The translations under genes were made by a program, and so were the position numbers. Shown here piece by piece: positions 9,171-18,574 of a stretch of 64,000 nucleotides of DNA. Under the pieces are notes generated by a model, which saw nothing but the letters and a program-made list of their open reading frames with translations, had not been told where the DNA came from and made no database searches. The stretch lies in contig NZ_JACXAF010000017.1 of NCBI RefSeq assembly GCF_014773395.1, positions 1 to 64,000 on the forward strand, in the 5' to 3' direction. The stretch comes from Neiella litorisoli (lineage in GTDB: Bacteria; Pseudomonadota; Gammaproteobacteria; Enterobacterales; Neiellaceae). Within the stretch, counting starts at the first letter, position 1; the number at the start of each line of letters is the position of its first letter.

Positions 9171-10118
9171 TTAAAGCATGGCTTGCTGATCGGCACCTTC
9201 TTTCTCGATTTCCTCTGGAATCAGAGATTCACGAGTGAGACCAAGAGCCAACGCCGTTGTGGTAGCAATATAAATCGACGAGTAGCTACCGACAACCACA
9301 CCAACAATCAATGATGCAGAGAAGGTTGCCAACAGTTCACCACCAGCGAAATACAAGGCAAACAACACCACCAAAGTCGTCAATGAGGTGATCAAGGTTC
9401 GACTCAGGGTCTGCGTCAACGAGGCATTGGTAATCGCGATTTCACCCATCTTACGCACCTTGCGGAAGTTCTCCCGAATTCGGTCGAACACCACGATGGT
9501 GTCGTTCAGTGAGTAACCAATCACCGACAGCACACCGGCAACCGTGGTCAGGTTAAACTCCAACTGAGTCAGAGCGTAAAAACCAAAGATTAACGACACG
9601 TCGTGGAACAACGCCGCCACCGCGCCAGCACCCAAGCGCCATTCAAAGCGAAAAGCAACGTAAATCAGGATGCTGATCAGTGCCACCACCATTGCCAGCA
9701 ACGCCGATTCCATCAGCTCTTTACCGACAACAGGGCCGACGAACTCAGTACGCTTAATAATCACTTGGTCGTCAAGCTGGGCTTTAAGGACATCCGTGAT
9801 CTTATTGTTGAGAGTTTCAGCTGAAGCTTGCTCAACCGGCGGTAAACGCACCAGCATATCGCGGCTAGAGCCGTACGCCTGAACCGTCGCCGATTCAAAG
9901 CCTTCGTTTTCCAACACGCCGCGAATATCAGAAGCAACCACTGACTTGGAGAACTCCAGCTCCACCAATGTACCGCCGGTGAAATCAAGGCCCATATTCA
10001 AGCCGCGAACACCAACCAGAGCCAGAGATACGATCACCAAAATGGTCGACAAAATACCGGCTGGGCCGCGCCAACGCATGAAGTTGATATCACTGTCGAG
10101 TTTTAAGATTTGAAACAT
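9171..10118 (-). CDS. secF: Protein translocase subunit SecF
   Basis: Membrane partner of SecD; uses the proton gradient to pull translocating proteins out on the periplasmic side. The start at MFQILKLDSDINFMRWRG (315 aa) is supported by an AAGGAGT ribosome site seven bases upstream; the longer frame to 10226 runs back into secD. Seen features: an N-terminal membrane helix, the GLDFTGGTLVE periplasmic motif, and five C-terminal helices including VIGYSLNDTIVVFDRIRENFRK. The gap from secD is 10 bp. Confidence 0.97.
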   Translation of the reverse strand: MFQILKLDSDINFMRWRGPAGILSTILVIVSLALVGVRGLNMGLDFTGGTLVELEFSKSVVASDIRGVLENEGFESATVQAYGSSRDMLVRLPPVEQASAETLNNKITDVLKAQLDDQVIIKRTEFVGPVVGKELMESALLAMVVALISILIYVAFRFEWRLGAGAVAALFHDVSLIFGFYALTQLEFNLTTVAGVLSVIGYSLNDTIVVFDRIRENFRKVRKMGEIAITNASLTQTLSRTLITSLTTLVVLFALYFAGGELLATFSASLIVGVVVGSYSSIYIATTTALALGLTRESLIPEEIEKEGADQQAML

Positions 10119-10128
10119 CGTCGACTCC

Positions 10129-11979
10129 TTAAATCGGCAGCTTGTCGAGACGGCGACCGCCCCACACTGAGTTAACGACCAAACGTGTACCAACAATTGC
10201 GGTAAACATTGATGTCGCAAGACCAATGGCCAGCGTTAAGGCGAAGCCTTTCACCGGACCACTACCGATAGAGAACAAGATAACCGCCGTAATAAAGGTG
10301 GTGATATTGGCATCGGCAATCGATGATAAGGCATTGGAATAACCCATATGGATCGATTGCTGAACCGAACGCCCGGCTCTCAACTCTTCGCGTATTCGCT
10401 CGAAGATCAGCACGTTGGCATCAACCGCTGTACCAATGGTTAAAACGATACCGGCGATACCTGGCAGCGATAACGTCGCCCCCGGCAACATCGACATCAC
10501 CCCAACGATTAACACCAAGTTCATCACCAATGCGACGTTGGCGACCAAGCCGAAACCACGGTAGTAGAACAGCATGAATGCGATGGTGGCAGCCAAACCA
10601 TAAATGATCGACGTTAAGCCACGCTCAATATTCTCAGCGCCCATGCTTGGGCCAACCGTGCGTTCTTCAACAATCTGAATCGGAGCAATCAAAGCACCGG
10701 CACGCAGTACCAGCGCCAAGTTATGCGCTTCAGCTTGGGAATCGATACCGGTAATACGGAAGCTACGTCCGAGGCGAGCCTGAATGGTCGCAACGTTGAC
10801 CACTTCTTCTTGCTTATCGAAGATTGGGCGGCCATCAGCATCACGTTTGCCAGTCGGTTTGTATTCAATAAATACTGTCGCCATCGGCTGACCAATGGCG
10901 TCTTTGGTGGCAGCAGCCATCTTATTGCCGCCCTTGCCATCCAATGAAATGTTCACCTGAGGGCGCGAATACTCATCAAAGCCAGACTGCGCACCAACAA
11001 TGTGGTCACCGGTCAGGATCACGCGATTCTTGAGAAGTACCGGACGGCCATCGCGATCGGTAAACAAACGACTACCAGGGATGGAACGACCAGCAACAGC
11101 GGCTGCAACATCACCTTTGGTGTCTTGCATGCGGAATTCCAGCGTGGCCGTCGCTCCGAGGATTTCCTTCGCGCGTGCGGTGTCCTGCACACCCGGCAAT
11201 TCCACCACAATACGATCTGCACCCTGCCGCTGTACCAGCGGCTCGGCAACACCTAATTCATTAACCCGGTTACGGATAATGGTGATGTTTTGCTGCACTG
11301 CGTAATCGCGCGTTTCTTTCAGCTTTTGCTCACTCATGGTGACAATGGTGTCGGTATCATTGTCGCTATCGGTGAAGATCAAATCTGGATACTTGCGCTC
11401 CAACGCACGCGTACCTTGGTCACGGCCTTCCTCATCGCGAAAGCGCAGCTCAACACCGCCTTGCGAGCGCTGACGAATGCCCTTATAGCGGACCCCCTCT
11501 TCGCGCAAATCAGAGCGGAAATCCTGCACCATTTGTTCTTCGGTTTTGGCAATGGCCGCGCCCATATCCACTTCCATCAGGAAGTGAACACCACCGCGCA
11601 AGTCCAGGCCCAATTTCATTGGGCCGGCACCTAGACCTTCGAGCCATGCTGGCGTTGCAGGCGCCAGATTTAGAGCCACAACAAAGCGCTCGCCAAGGGC
11701 ATTGGCAACCAATTCACGAACAGGTAGTTGTTGATCAGAATTAAGAAGGCGTAATTCGATTTGATTGTTCTCAAGGGTCAGGCGCTTGTATTCAACACCT
11801 TCGGCCTCAAGGGCTTGTTTGACTTTGTCCAGAGTCTGCGCTTCAACGGTGGCACCGCGGGCCGCCGAGATTTGCACAGCTGGATCTTCACCATATAAAT
11901 TTGGTGACGCATAAAGTGCGCAAATGGCGACCACGAGGATCACCATTACCACTTTCCAAATAGGATTTGTATTTAACAC
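10129..11979 (-). CDS. secD: Protein translocase subunit SecD
   Basis: Larger subunit of the SecDF complex, an RND-like proton-driven export factor. At 616 residues it is the normal size. It has an N-terminal membrane helix, a large periplasmic P1 domain (about residues 30-440) with [15 protein letters not shown], then five membrane helices with [21 protein letters not shown]. It lies between yajC and secF in the conserved order. Confidence 0.98.
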   Translation of the reverse strand: MLNTNPIWKVVMVILVVAICALYASPNLYGEDPAVQISAARGATVEAQTLDKVKQALEAEGVEYKRLTLENNQIELRLLNSDQQLPVRELVANALGERFVVALNLAPATPAWLEGLGAGPMKLGLDLRGGVHFLMEVDMGAAIAKTEEQMVQDFRSDLREEGVRYKGIRQRSQGGVELRFRDEEGRDQGTRALERKYPDLIFTDSDNDTDTIVTMSEQKLKETRDYAVQQNITIIRNRVNELGVAEPLVQRQGADRIVVELPGVQDTARAKEILGATATLEFRMQDTKGDVAAAVAGRSIPGSRLFTDRDGRPVLLKNRVILTGDHIVGAQSGFDEYSRPQVNISLDGKGGNKMAAATKDAIGQPMATVFIEYKPTGKRDADGRPIFDKQEEVVNVATIQARLGRSFRITGIDSQAEAHNLALVLRAGALIAPIQIVEERTVGPSMGAENIERGLTSIIYGLAATIAFMLFYYRGFGLVANVALVMNLVLIVGVMSMLPGATLSLPGIAGIVLTIGTAVDANVLIFERIREELRAGRSVQQSIHMGYSNALSSIADANITTFITAVILFSIGSGPVKGFALTLAIGLATSMFTAIVGTRLVVNSVWGGRRLDKLPI

Positions 11980-12000
11980 AATCGGCTCCTGCCGAGTTTA

Positions 12001-12336
12001 TTACAGTGACTTCATCGTGCCTTTCGGCAGCACCGCTGAAATAGCTGCTTTTTGAGCAGTAACGTCAAGGCCTTCAGCCAGGCTAATCACAACGAAATCT
12101 TTCTCGTCGCTGACTTTGGCAATTTTGCCAACCAGACCACCATTGGTCAGAACTTCATCGCCTTTTTTCAGCGCGCTGACCAAGGCTTTGTGATCTTTCA
12201 CTCGCTTGGCTTGCGGGCGGTACACCATGAAATAAAAAATCACGGCGAACATTACCAGCATGAAAATCAACTCAAAGCCACCGCCTTGCGCTTGTGCACC
12301 TGAATCAGCCCAGGCATCTGCAATAAACAGACTCAT
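12001..12336 (-). CDS. yajC: Preprotein translocase subunit YajC
   Basis: Small single-span inner membrane protein that associates with SecDF and SecYEG. The 111 residues have a membrane segment FELIFMLVMFAVIFYFMVY directly followed by the RPQAKR basic stretch, then a cytoplasmic domain with LKKGDEVLTNGGLVGKIAKV. It is located between tgt and secD, the standard order. Confidence 0.97.
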   Translation of the reverse strand: MSLFIADAWADSGAQAQGGGFELIFMLVMFAVIFYFMVYRPQAKRVKDHKALVSALKKGDEVLTNGGLVGKIAKVSDEKDFVVISLAEGLDVTAQKAAISAVLPKGTMKSL

Positions 12337-12353
12337 GAATACTTCCTTAACAG

Positions 12354-13508
<1,155 letters not shown>

Positions 13509-13578
13509 CTAACCGGAAAAACAGTCCGGTGCTGACTCAATCTTTCTAGAGAAGTCAGTAACAACGTTCAGTGCATTG

Positions 13579-14643
13579 TCACAAATGTTGGTTACGGCTG
13601 ATGAACATGGCATCGCCGTAACTAAAAAAGCGGTATTGCTGCTCGACTGCGGCCTTGTAAGCCGCCATCACGTGATCATAACCGGCAAAGGCGCTAATCA
13701 ACATGATCAAAGTCGATTGTGGTAAATGAAAGTTGGTCACCATGGCATCAACTAACTGGAATTGATAGCCAGGGTAGATAAAGATGCTGGTGTCCTGACA
13801 AAACGGCTGCAGCTGTTGCTCAGCTGGCGCTTGCCCTTCGATGAAGCAGGCCTGAGCGGCCGATTCCAGTGAACGAACCGACGTCGTCCCCACCGCAATC
13901 ACTCGGCCACCATTGGCTCTGGTTTGATTGATTTTATCCACCGTAGCCTGAGGGACGTCAGCCCACTCGGCATGCATGACGTGGTCTTTGACATCATCGA
14001 CCCGAACCGGCTGAAAGGTACCGGCGCCAACATGTAAGGTCACGAAGCCAATGTCAGCGCCTTTGGCTTGAATCGCTGCCATCAACTCATCGGTAAAGTG
14101 AAGACCCGCGGTTGGCGCCGCCACTGCGCCCGGTTTGTCGTTATAAACCGTTTGATAACGTTCGCGGTCAGAGTCTTCGTCGGGGCGGTCAATATAAGGA
14201 GGCAATGGCATGTGGCCAATGTCTTCCAAGACGTCGAGCCAGCTTTGATCATCACTTAAGGCCAGCTCAAATAACGCATCTTGACGGCCGGTCACGGCGA
14301 CTTCGACTTTATCTTCAAGAATAATCTGACTACCCGGCTTTGGGGCTTTGCTGCATCGAACGTGAGCAAGCGCTTGCTGCGGTGAGATAATGCGCTCAAC
14401 CAGTACTTCTAATTTGGCGCCGGTGATCTTGCGACCAAAAGCTCGAGCGGGGATCACGCGGGTATCGTTAAAGATCAGCAAGTCACCGGGGTTAATCTGC
14501 TCGAGAATATCGGTAAATTGGCGATGCTTGAGTTCGCCGGAGTTGCCATCAAGACACAGCAATCGGCTACTACTGCGGTCTGGCTGTGGGTAGCGGGCAA
14601 TCAACTCGTCAGGCAATTCAAACGAGAAATCAGCAACTTTCAT
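13579..14643 (-). CDS. queA: S-adenosylmethionine:tRNA ribosyltransferase-isomerase
   Basis: Converts tRNA-bound preQ1 to epoxyqueuosine using the ribosyl group of SAM. At 354 residues, it shows the family N-terminus ([16 protein letters not shown]), the [13 protein letters not shown] and [10 protein letters not shown] motifs, GAGTFQPV, and [20 protein letters not shown]. It precedes tgt by 79 bp, a region with short inverted repeats but no clear promoter. Confidence 0.98.
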   Translation of the reverse strand: MKVADFSFELPDELIARYPQPDRSSSRLLCLDGNSGELKHRQFTDILEQINPGDLLIFNDTRVIPARAFGRKITGAKLEVLVERIISPQQALAHVRCSKAPKPGSQIILEDKVEVAVTGRQDALFELALSDDQSWLDVLEDIGHMPLPPYIDRPDEDSDRERYQTVYNDKPGAVAAPTAGLHFTDELMAAIQAKGADIGFVTLHVGAGTFQPVRVDDVKDHVMHAEWADVPQATVDKINQTRANGGRVIAVGTTSVRSLESAAQACFIEGQAPAEQQLQPFCQDTSIFIYPGYQFQLVDAMVTNFHLPQSTLIMLISAFAGYDHVMAAYKAAVEQQYRFFSYGDAMFISRNQHL

Positions 14644-14739
14644 CCGATTCTCCGGCGGTATCTAGATCAATGGGCAGAATTTAGGCGGCGGCTAGTCTAG
14701 AGCGCCACCGCTAACGGATCAAGTGATCAGCCCATTATA

Positions 14740-16383
14740 CTAATCGATGTCGATCGCTGCTGGCCGAGCAGCAGCCCATCGCTGGCGCCGAGTCCACAAT
14801 AAAGCCGAAATCCAAACCACACTGAGCGCGCCAACACTGCCGCCACCACCGCCGCTTTGAGAGCCGGTGTCATTGTTAGTGCCATTATTGTTGCAGCAAT
14901 CATCAGCTGGAGCCTGATCTGGAATAAATTCGATATCGCGGATGGTCGCTGTTCCAACCTCGGTAACGGAGTAGTTGAGCTGCAAGATGTCGCCGGAGGC
15001 AACTCGATAATCAAATGCACCATCTTCAGACGAGTAGATGGCCAAGACATCGCCATTGAGTTCGCTGATCCAAAGGCTCTGACCGTCATCGTTACTAAAC
15101 GACACATTGAGCGACACCTGACCGGCTTCGGCAAACTGAATGAGCAAATCGGTTTCATCTTGGCCGACCGCAGCCAGCGATGCCAACAGCGCGTCGCCTT
15201 GCTGCTCAAAGCGGCTTTGACCAAAGGCAAATGTCGTTAGCTCGGCAGGAACCGCGGCATTATCAAAACTGACCATAGCGGCAACATCGGCGACCAGATC
15301 AATTTCTATCGGCTCTTTTGAGGTTTCCATGTTAATAACACCCGCTGTCGAGTTCAGGCTGCGGGCATCAAATTGCACTTCAAGAACACACTGCTGCTGG
15401 GCCAATAAGGTTTGATTGGAACAATCATCGGTAATAACGCTGTAGGAGTTTCCGGCAAGCACCGCTTGGCCAAGATCGATCGCAGTGGTCGTCGCCTGAT
15501 TCGTGATCAGCACAGTTCGCATGACTGACTCGCCAATCGGCAGCAAGCCAAAATATTGAGGACTAGTGGCTACGACGCCAGCGGTGGTTTCATCGATCCA
15601 CTGCAGGTAACTGGCGACCCGCGCATAGCCGGATGGGAATCGCCCGCCACATTCGATGCCCCAGCTGGTAATGCCAAATATCTGGTTAAGTGGGTTGAGC
15701 AAGGGCCCGCCACTGTCGCCAAAACAGGTATCAGCACTATTGTTGCCGCCGGCACACAGCATGTTGTCGGTAATATCAACGCCGGTGCGGTTAAACTCAC
15801 TGCGACACTGTTGTGGCTCAACATAAGCAACGGTCGCTTGCATCAACTGATTGACCGGCGACTGTTGTTCTTCAGTATCGCCCCATCCCAGCACTAACAA
15901 ATCATCGCCATTAGCCAAGGCAGCAGTGGCGGCGCTAGTCGCCAGTTTGGGGTAATCGTTGAGCGGATTGGCTTGCGCCAGTTTAATCAGCGCGACGTCA
16001 TTGTCGTTGGTTTGTTCGTCATACTGAGGATGAACAATAAATTGCTCAACACGTTTTAAGTTGCTGCGGTTTACTTGAGCTTGCCGCGCAATCCCGACTG
16101 CCACCGCTAACTCGTCAGGCCCTAAACCGAAAGAAGTCAAACAATGCGCTGCGGTCAGCACCCAGTCTGAATTCACTTGCACGCCGCCGCAAAAATGTTG
16201 GGATTGATCGATAAACTGGCCATCATTACCAATGTATTGGATCGATGCCAACCAACCGTAGCGGGTAATCTCTGTAGGCTCGCCCCCGATAATTTTTGTC
16301 GGCTCTGTCGATAACTGCTGAGCCGAGGCCGTCAAACAACACAGTGACATCAATACAGCTTTTAAGGCCACGCTGAATTTCAT
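14740..16383 (-). CDS. Secreted trypsin-like serine protease with GlyGly-CTERM tail
   Basis: Exported S1-family protease. Start chosen at MKFSVALKAVLMSL because it opens a signal peptide (mature protein from about QQLST) and has an AGGTGA ribosome site; the frame continues 7 codons upstream. Catalytic triad: His in VLTAAHC, Asp in DNDVALIKL, Ser in TCFGDSGGPLL, followed by the specificity segment TSWGIECGG. After the protease domain (to about residue 260) come roughly 230 residues of beta-rich domain and then CC-N-rich linker, SGGGGG, a hydrophobic span (VGALSVVWISALLW) and RRQR. This Gly-rich/TM/basic tripartite tail is the GlyGly-CTERM signal processed by rhombosortase and linked to type II secretion (as in Vibrio VesB). 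Target unknown. Confidence 0.93.
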   Translation of the reverse strand: MKFSVALKAVLMSLCCLTASAQQLSTEPTKIIGGEPTEITRYGWLASIQYIGNDGQFIDQSQHFCGGVQVNSDWVLTAAHCLTSFGLGPDELAVAVGIARQAQVNRSNLKRVEQFIVHPQYDEQTNDNDVALIKLAQANPLNDYPKLATSAATAALANGDDLLVLGWGDTEEQQSPVNQLMQATVAYVEPQQCRSEFNRTGVDITDNMLCAGGNNSADTCFGDSGGPLLNPLNQIFGITSWGIECGGRFPSGYARVASYLQWIDETTAGVVATSPQYFGLLPIGESVMRTVLITNQATTTAIDLGQAVLAGNSYSVITDDCSNQTLLAQQQCVLEVQFDARSLNSTAGVINMETSKEPIEIDLVADVAAMVSFDNAAVPAELTTFAFGQSRFEQQGDALLASLAAVGQDETDLLIQFAEAGQVSLNVSFSNDDGQSLWISELNGDVLAIYSSEDGAFDYRVASGDILQLNYSVTEVGTATIRDIEFIPDQAPADDCCNNNGTNNDTGSQSGGGGGSVGALSVVWISALLWTRRQRWAAARPAAIDID

Positions 16384-16519
16384 TTTTTGATCACCTATAC
16401 ACATATTGTGATTGCCTTTGGTTTGACCGGAGTATCGGTAGCTTTATTGCAGTAAATCAAACTTTGCCATACGCCAGAGTCATAGTCTTGAAGTGTACCG
16501 GTCAACTGGGAGAAGACTC

Positions 16520-16948
16520 ATGACAATGCAAGTTGATGAAATCATGAACACCGAGTTATTTACCCTAGGCCCCGACGCACAACTATCTAACGCAAAGCAA
16601 CTCATGTCGGAGCACCCGATTCGCCACATCCCGATAATCGACGCTGACCAACGACTACTTGGTATCATCAGTCAACGTGATGTTCTGAAGCACGGAGGAA
16701 TGGATGCAAATGAGCAGGACACCGCAGCTGTCTCCTCTATTATGACAGATCATCCCTATACCATTAGCCCAAAAACCGGCGTTGTTCAGGCTGCTCGTCT
16801 GTTGAAGCGACAGCGCTTCGGATGCCTACCCGTAGTCGATAACGGTAAGCTGGTCGGCATGGTCACAGGCTCTGATTTTGTTGAAGTTGCCATTCAGTTA
16901 ATGACAATGGCCGAAGATGTTGTACCAGACCCAATAGACGAGCTATAA
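16520..16948 (+). CDS. CBS-domain pair protein
   Basis: Stand-alone tandem CBS (Bateman) module, which in this class binds adenine nucleotides or similar ligands. Start at MTMQVDEIMNTELFTL is supported by GGGAGAAG five bases upstream; a GTG-initiated frame begins 9 codons earlier. CBS1 runs about residues 5-60 (HPIRHIPIIDADQRLLGIISQRDV), CBS2 about 75-130 (RFGCLPVVDNGKLVGMVTGSDFV). No enzymatic domain is attached. Neighbours give no clear partner; it is a single-gene unit closed by a terminator. Confidence 0.9.
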   Translation: MTMQVDEIMNTELFTLGPDAQLSNAKQLMSEHPIRHIPIIDADQRLLGIISQRDVLKHGGMDANEQDTAAVSSIMTDHPYTISPKTGVVQAARLLKRQRFGCLPVVDNGKLVGMVTGSDFVEVAIQLMTMAEDVVPDPIDEL

Positions 16949-16974
16949 CCGTAAAATTCCAACAAAAACAACCA

Positions 16975-17004
16975 AAAAAGAGTGACTAGAATCACTCTTT
17001 TTTG
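16975..17004. terminator. Bidirectional terminator after the CBS gene
   Basis: AAAAAAGAGTGA and TCACTCTTTTTT form a perfect 12-bp stem around CTAGAA, with T-runs on both strands. Confidence 0.9.
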
Positions 17005-17055
17005 CGTTCTGGCCTGCCCAAATGAAAAATACAGTAATTTAATTACAAAAAAAGT

Positions 17056-17084
17056 TTGACGTGTGATGCATGTCACACTATTAT
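17056..17084 (+). promoter_or_regulatory. Strong sigma-70-like promoter with CRP-type palindrome in its spacer
   Basis: TTGACG (17056-17061) and TATTAT (17079-17084) are separated by exactly 17 bp. The spacer contains TGTGATGCATGTCACA (17062-17077), a perfect match to the CRP half-site arrangement TGTGA-N6-TCACA. A protein bound here would cover both hexamers, so repression rather than activation is the likelier effect. The transcript would start near 17091. Confidence 0.7.
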
Positions 17085-17129
17085 TCACGTCAACGAAACG
17101 AGAACACAGTTCTTTGGAGGACACAACCT

Positions 17130-17249
17130 ATGCAACCTTTGATTGATATTTTCAGCAAAGTGCTCTCCGGCGACCAGATTTCTGCAGCTGAAGAGCCTAC
17201 AAAATTGGCACCTGCAACTAAGCGATACAACTTCGCTTACAACAAGTAA
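17130..17249 (+). CDS. Small hypothetical protein (39 aa)
   Basis: Short open frame not resembling any family I know. It has a GGAGG ribosome site nine bases before the ATG, a promoter with operator 45 bp upstream, and a Rho-independent terminator about 90 bp downstream, so it forms a complete transcription unit. The peptide starts MQPLIDIFSKVLSGDQ and ends KRYNFAYNK; the first 15 residues could form an amphipathic helix, the C-terminus is basic and aromatic. No membrane span or cysteine. A regulatory RNA with an incidental frame is the alternative. Confidence 0.6.
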   Translation: MQPLIDIFSKVLSGDQISAAEEPTKLAPATKRYNFAYNK

Positions 17250-17336
17250 ATGTGCGACGTTGGTGACCACCTCGCCAACGCGCCTTTTCCCCCCAATTGA
17301 TTCGCTGAATCACGTTATTGAAGCCTTTTCTGGTTT

Positions 17337-17365
17337 GCCCGCTATAGAGTAGCGGGCTTTTTTTT
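17337..17365 (+). terminator. Terminator of the small-protein transcript
   Basis: GCCCGCTA and TAGCGGGC pair around TAGAG, followed by eight T on the plus strand. It separates the small protein unit from acpH. Confidence 0.9.
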
Positions 17366-17428
17366 GGATTTTTTCCAGCTTTGGCCGCAGTATGATAACA
17401 AGTCGGTTTTAACCCAAAAGCACAACGC

Positions 17429-18034
17429 GTGAATTTTCTCGCCCACTTCCATATTGCGTCGCTGACCAATACCAGCCTCACCGGTGCCTTGCTCGGCGAT
17501 TTTGTCCGTGGCCGCCAATTTCAACAATTTCCGATGGATGTGCAATTAGGTATTTCATTGCACAGAAAAGTTGATTCCTACAGCGAGCAGATGCCTTATC
17601 TAAAAGTGATAAGGCCACAATTTCCCCAAGGTCAGCGCCGTTACTTAGGGATCGTAACCGACATGCTACTCGATCATAAACTCAGCCAGCATTGGCATGA
17701 GTTTCACCACATGCCCTTACCTGACTTCGCCGCAAGTGTCTACTCGCAACTGGTGCCTTTACCGCAAACAGCACCGCGGTACGACGACGTCAGGCTAGCG
17801 ATGAGCCAAGGCGATTGGCTTAGCCGCTATCAAACCGAGCAACAAATATTGCACGCACTGAGCAGAATCAGCCAACGGTTAAAGCGGCCGGCTGATTTAG
17901 CAGCCATTGGAACTCGGTGCTTACAAGATTTTCAACCGGAGTTAGAACAGGCGATTTTGGTTGACTATCAAGCAATGATTCAGCGGCTTCAAGATTGGCT
18001 AAAGCATTGTGGAGAACAAAACCAACCTCGGTGA
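17429..18034 (+). CDS. acpH: Acyl carrier protein phosphodiesterase
   Basis: Hydrolyses the 4'-phosphopantetheine prosthetic group from holo-ACP. The 201-residue protein starts with a GTG codon at the family-typical MNFLAHFHIA and contains GDFVRG, LHRKVDSYSE, and the metal-site region VTDMLLDHKLSQHW (HD-like fold). No clear ribosome site precedes the GTG. It stands alone between two intergenic regions. Confidence 0.9.
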   Translation: MNFLAHFHIASLTNTSLTGALLGDFVRGRQFQQFPMDVQLGISLHRKVDSYSEQMPYLKVIRPQFPQGQRRYLGIVTDMLLDHKLSQHWHEFHHMPLPDFAASVYSQLVPLPQTAPRYDDVRLAMSQGDWLSRYQTEQQILHALSRISQRLKRPADLAAIGTRCLQDFQPELEQAILVDYQAMIQRLQDWLKHCGEQNQPR

Positions 18035-18574
18035 ACTTGAAATTGTCAAAAATAAAAAGAAGCTAACCGACTGAAATTTCTAGCATATTATTAGCGGCAC
18101 AAAAAAATCAAAAAAAACGTCAATTTTTTGACACTCTCGATTATAATCAAAGTGTCTGGTGCCGTTCGGCGCAGTCTAGACAGCCATCTAGTTCGATCGC
18201 CATAGCCACAAATTAAAATGTTGTTTTGTGCATTTCGAGGCTTTTAGCAGATGGCGTTACAGAGGACGCTCTGATAAATCAGAGTGCAGTCACTCGTAAC
18301 AGGTAAATCATTCTAACAACAATATCAAATTGCTCAGTGCCCGCTTTAAGTGGTTGAGCAACGCTGTTTATTGAACGACCTAGTCCCAAACCCAAAGCAG
18401 TAAATACAGTTGCACTTATTTCAAACAATGGCTTTGAAGTAAGACCCGAGGTAGCTGGTGGCTACCACATTTATTCAGCAGTGAGATTTTTCAGTATCAA
18501 TAACCCCGCTTTGTGACAATTTGGAGTAGTTAGAAGGACTAAATATCTCGCGGGTTTGTCAGGGACACAGAGGG
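18035..18574 (+). promoter_or_regulatory. Promoter and long structured leader of the acyltransferase gene
   Basis: This 540-bp gap holds no protein gene. A TATAAT at 18142-18147 is preceded by a GTCAA-TTTT-TTGAC inverted repeat; a transcript from there would have a leader of about 420 nt. Visible stems include CTCTGAT/ATCAGAG (near 18270) enclosed by GTTAC/GTAAC, and GGTAGC-TGGTG-GCTACC (18450-18466). The last shares GGTAGCTG with the JUMPstart element found before surface-polysaccharide genes, but the GGCGGTAGCGT ops core is absent. Function is inferred only. Confidence 0.4.

Noticed and set aside
18126-18147. TTGACA...TATAAT as a standard promoter
   Set aside because: The two hexamers are only 8 bp apart, too close for sigma-70; only the TATAAT is kept as a -10 candidate.
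18385-18470. Possible c-di-GMP-I (GEMM) riboswitch
   Set aside because: Some pieces (CAAACCC, AAAGC, GGTAGC...CTACC) recall it, but the order, the GNRA loop and spacing do not fit the consensus.
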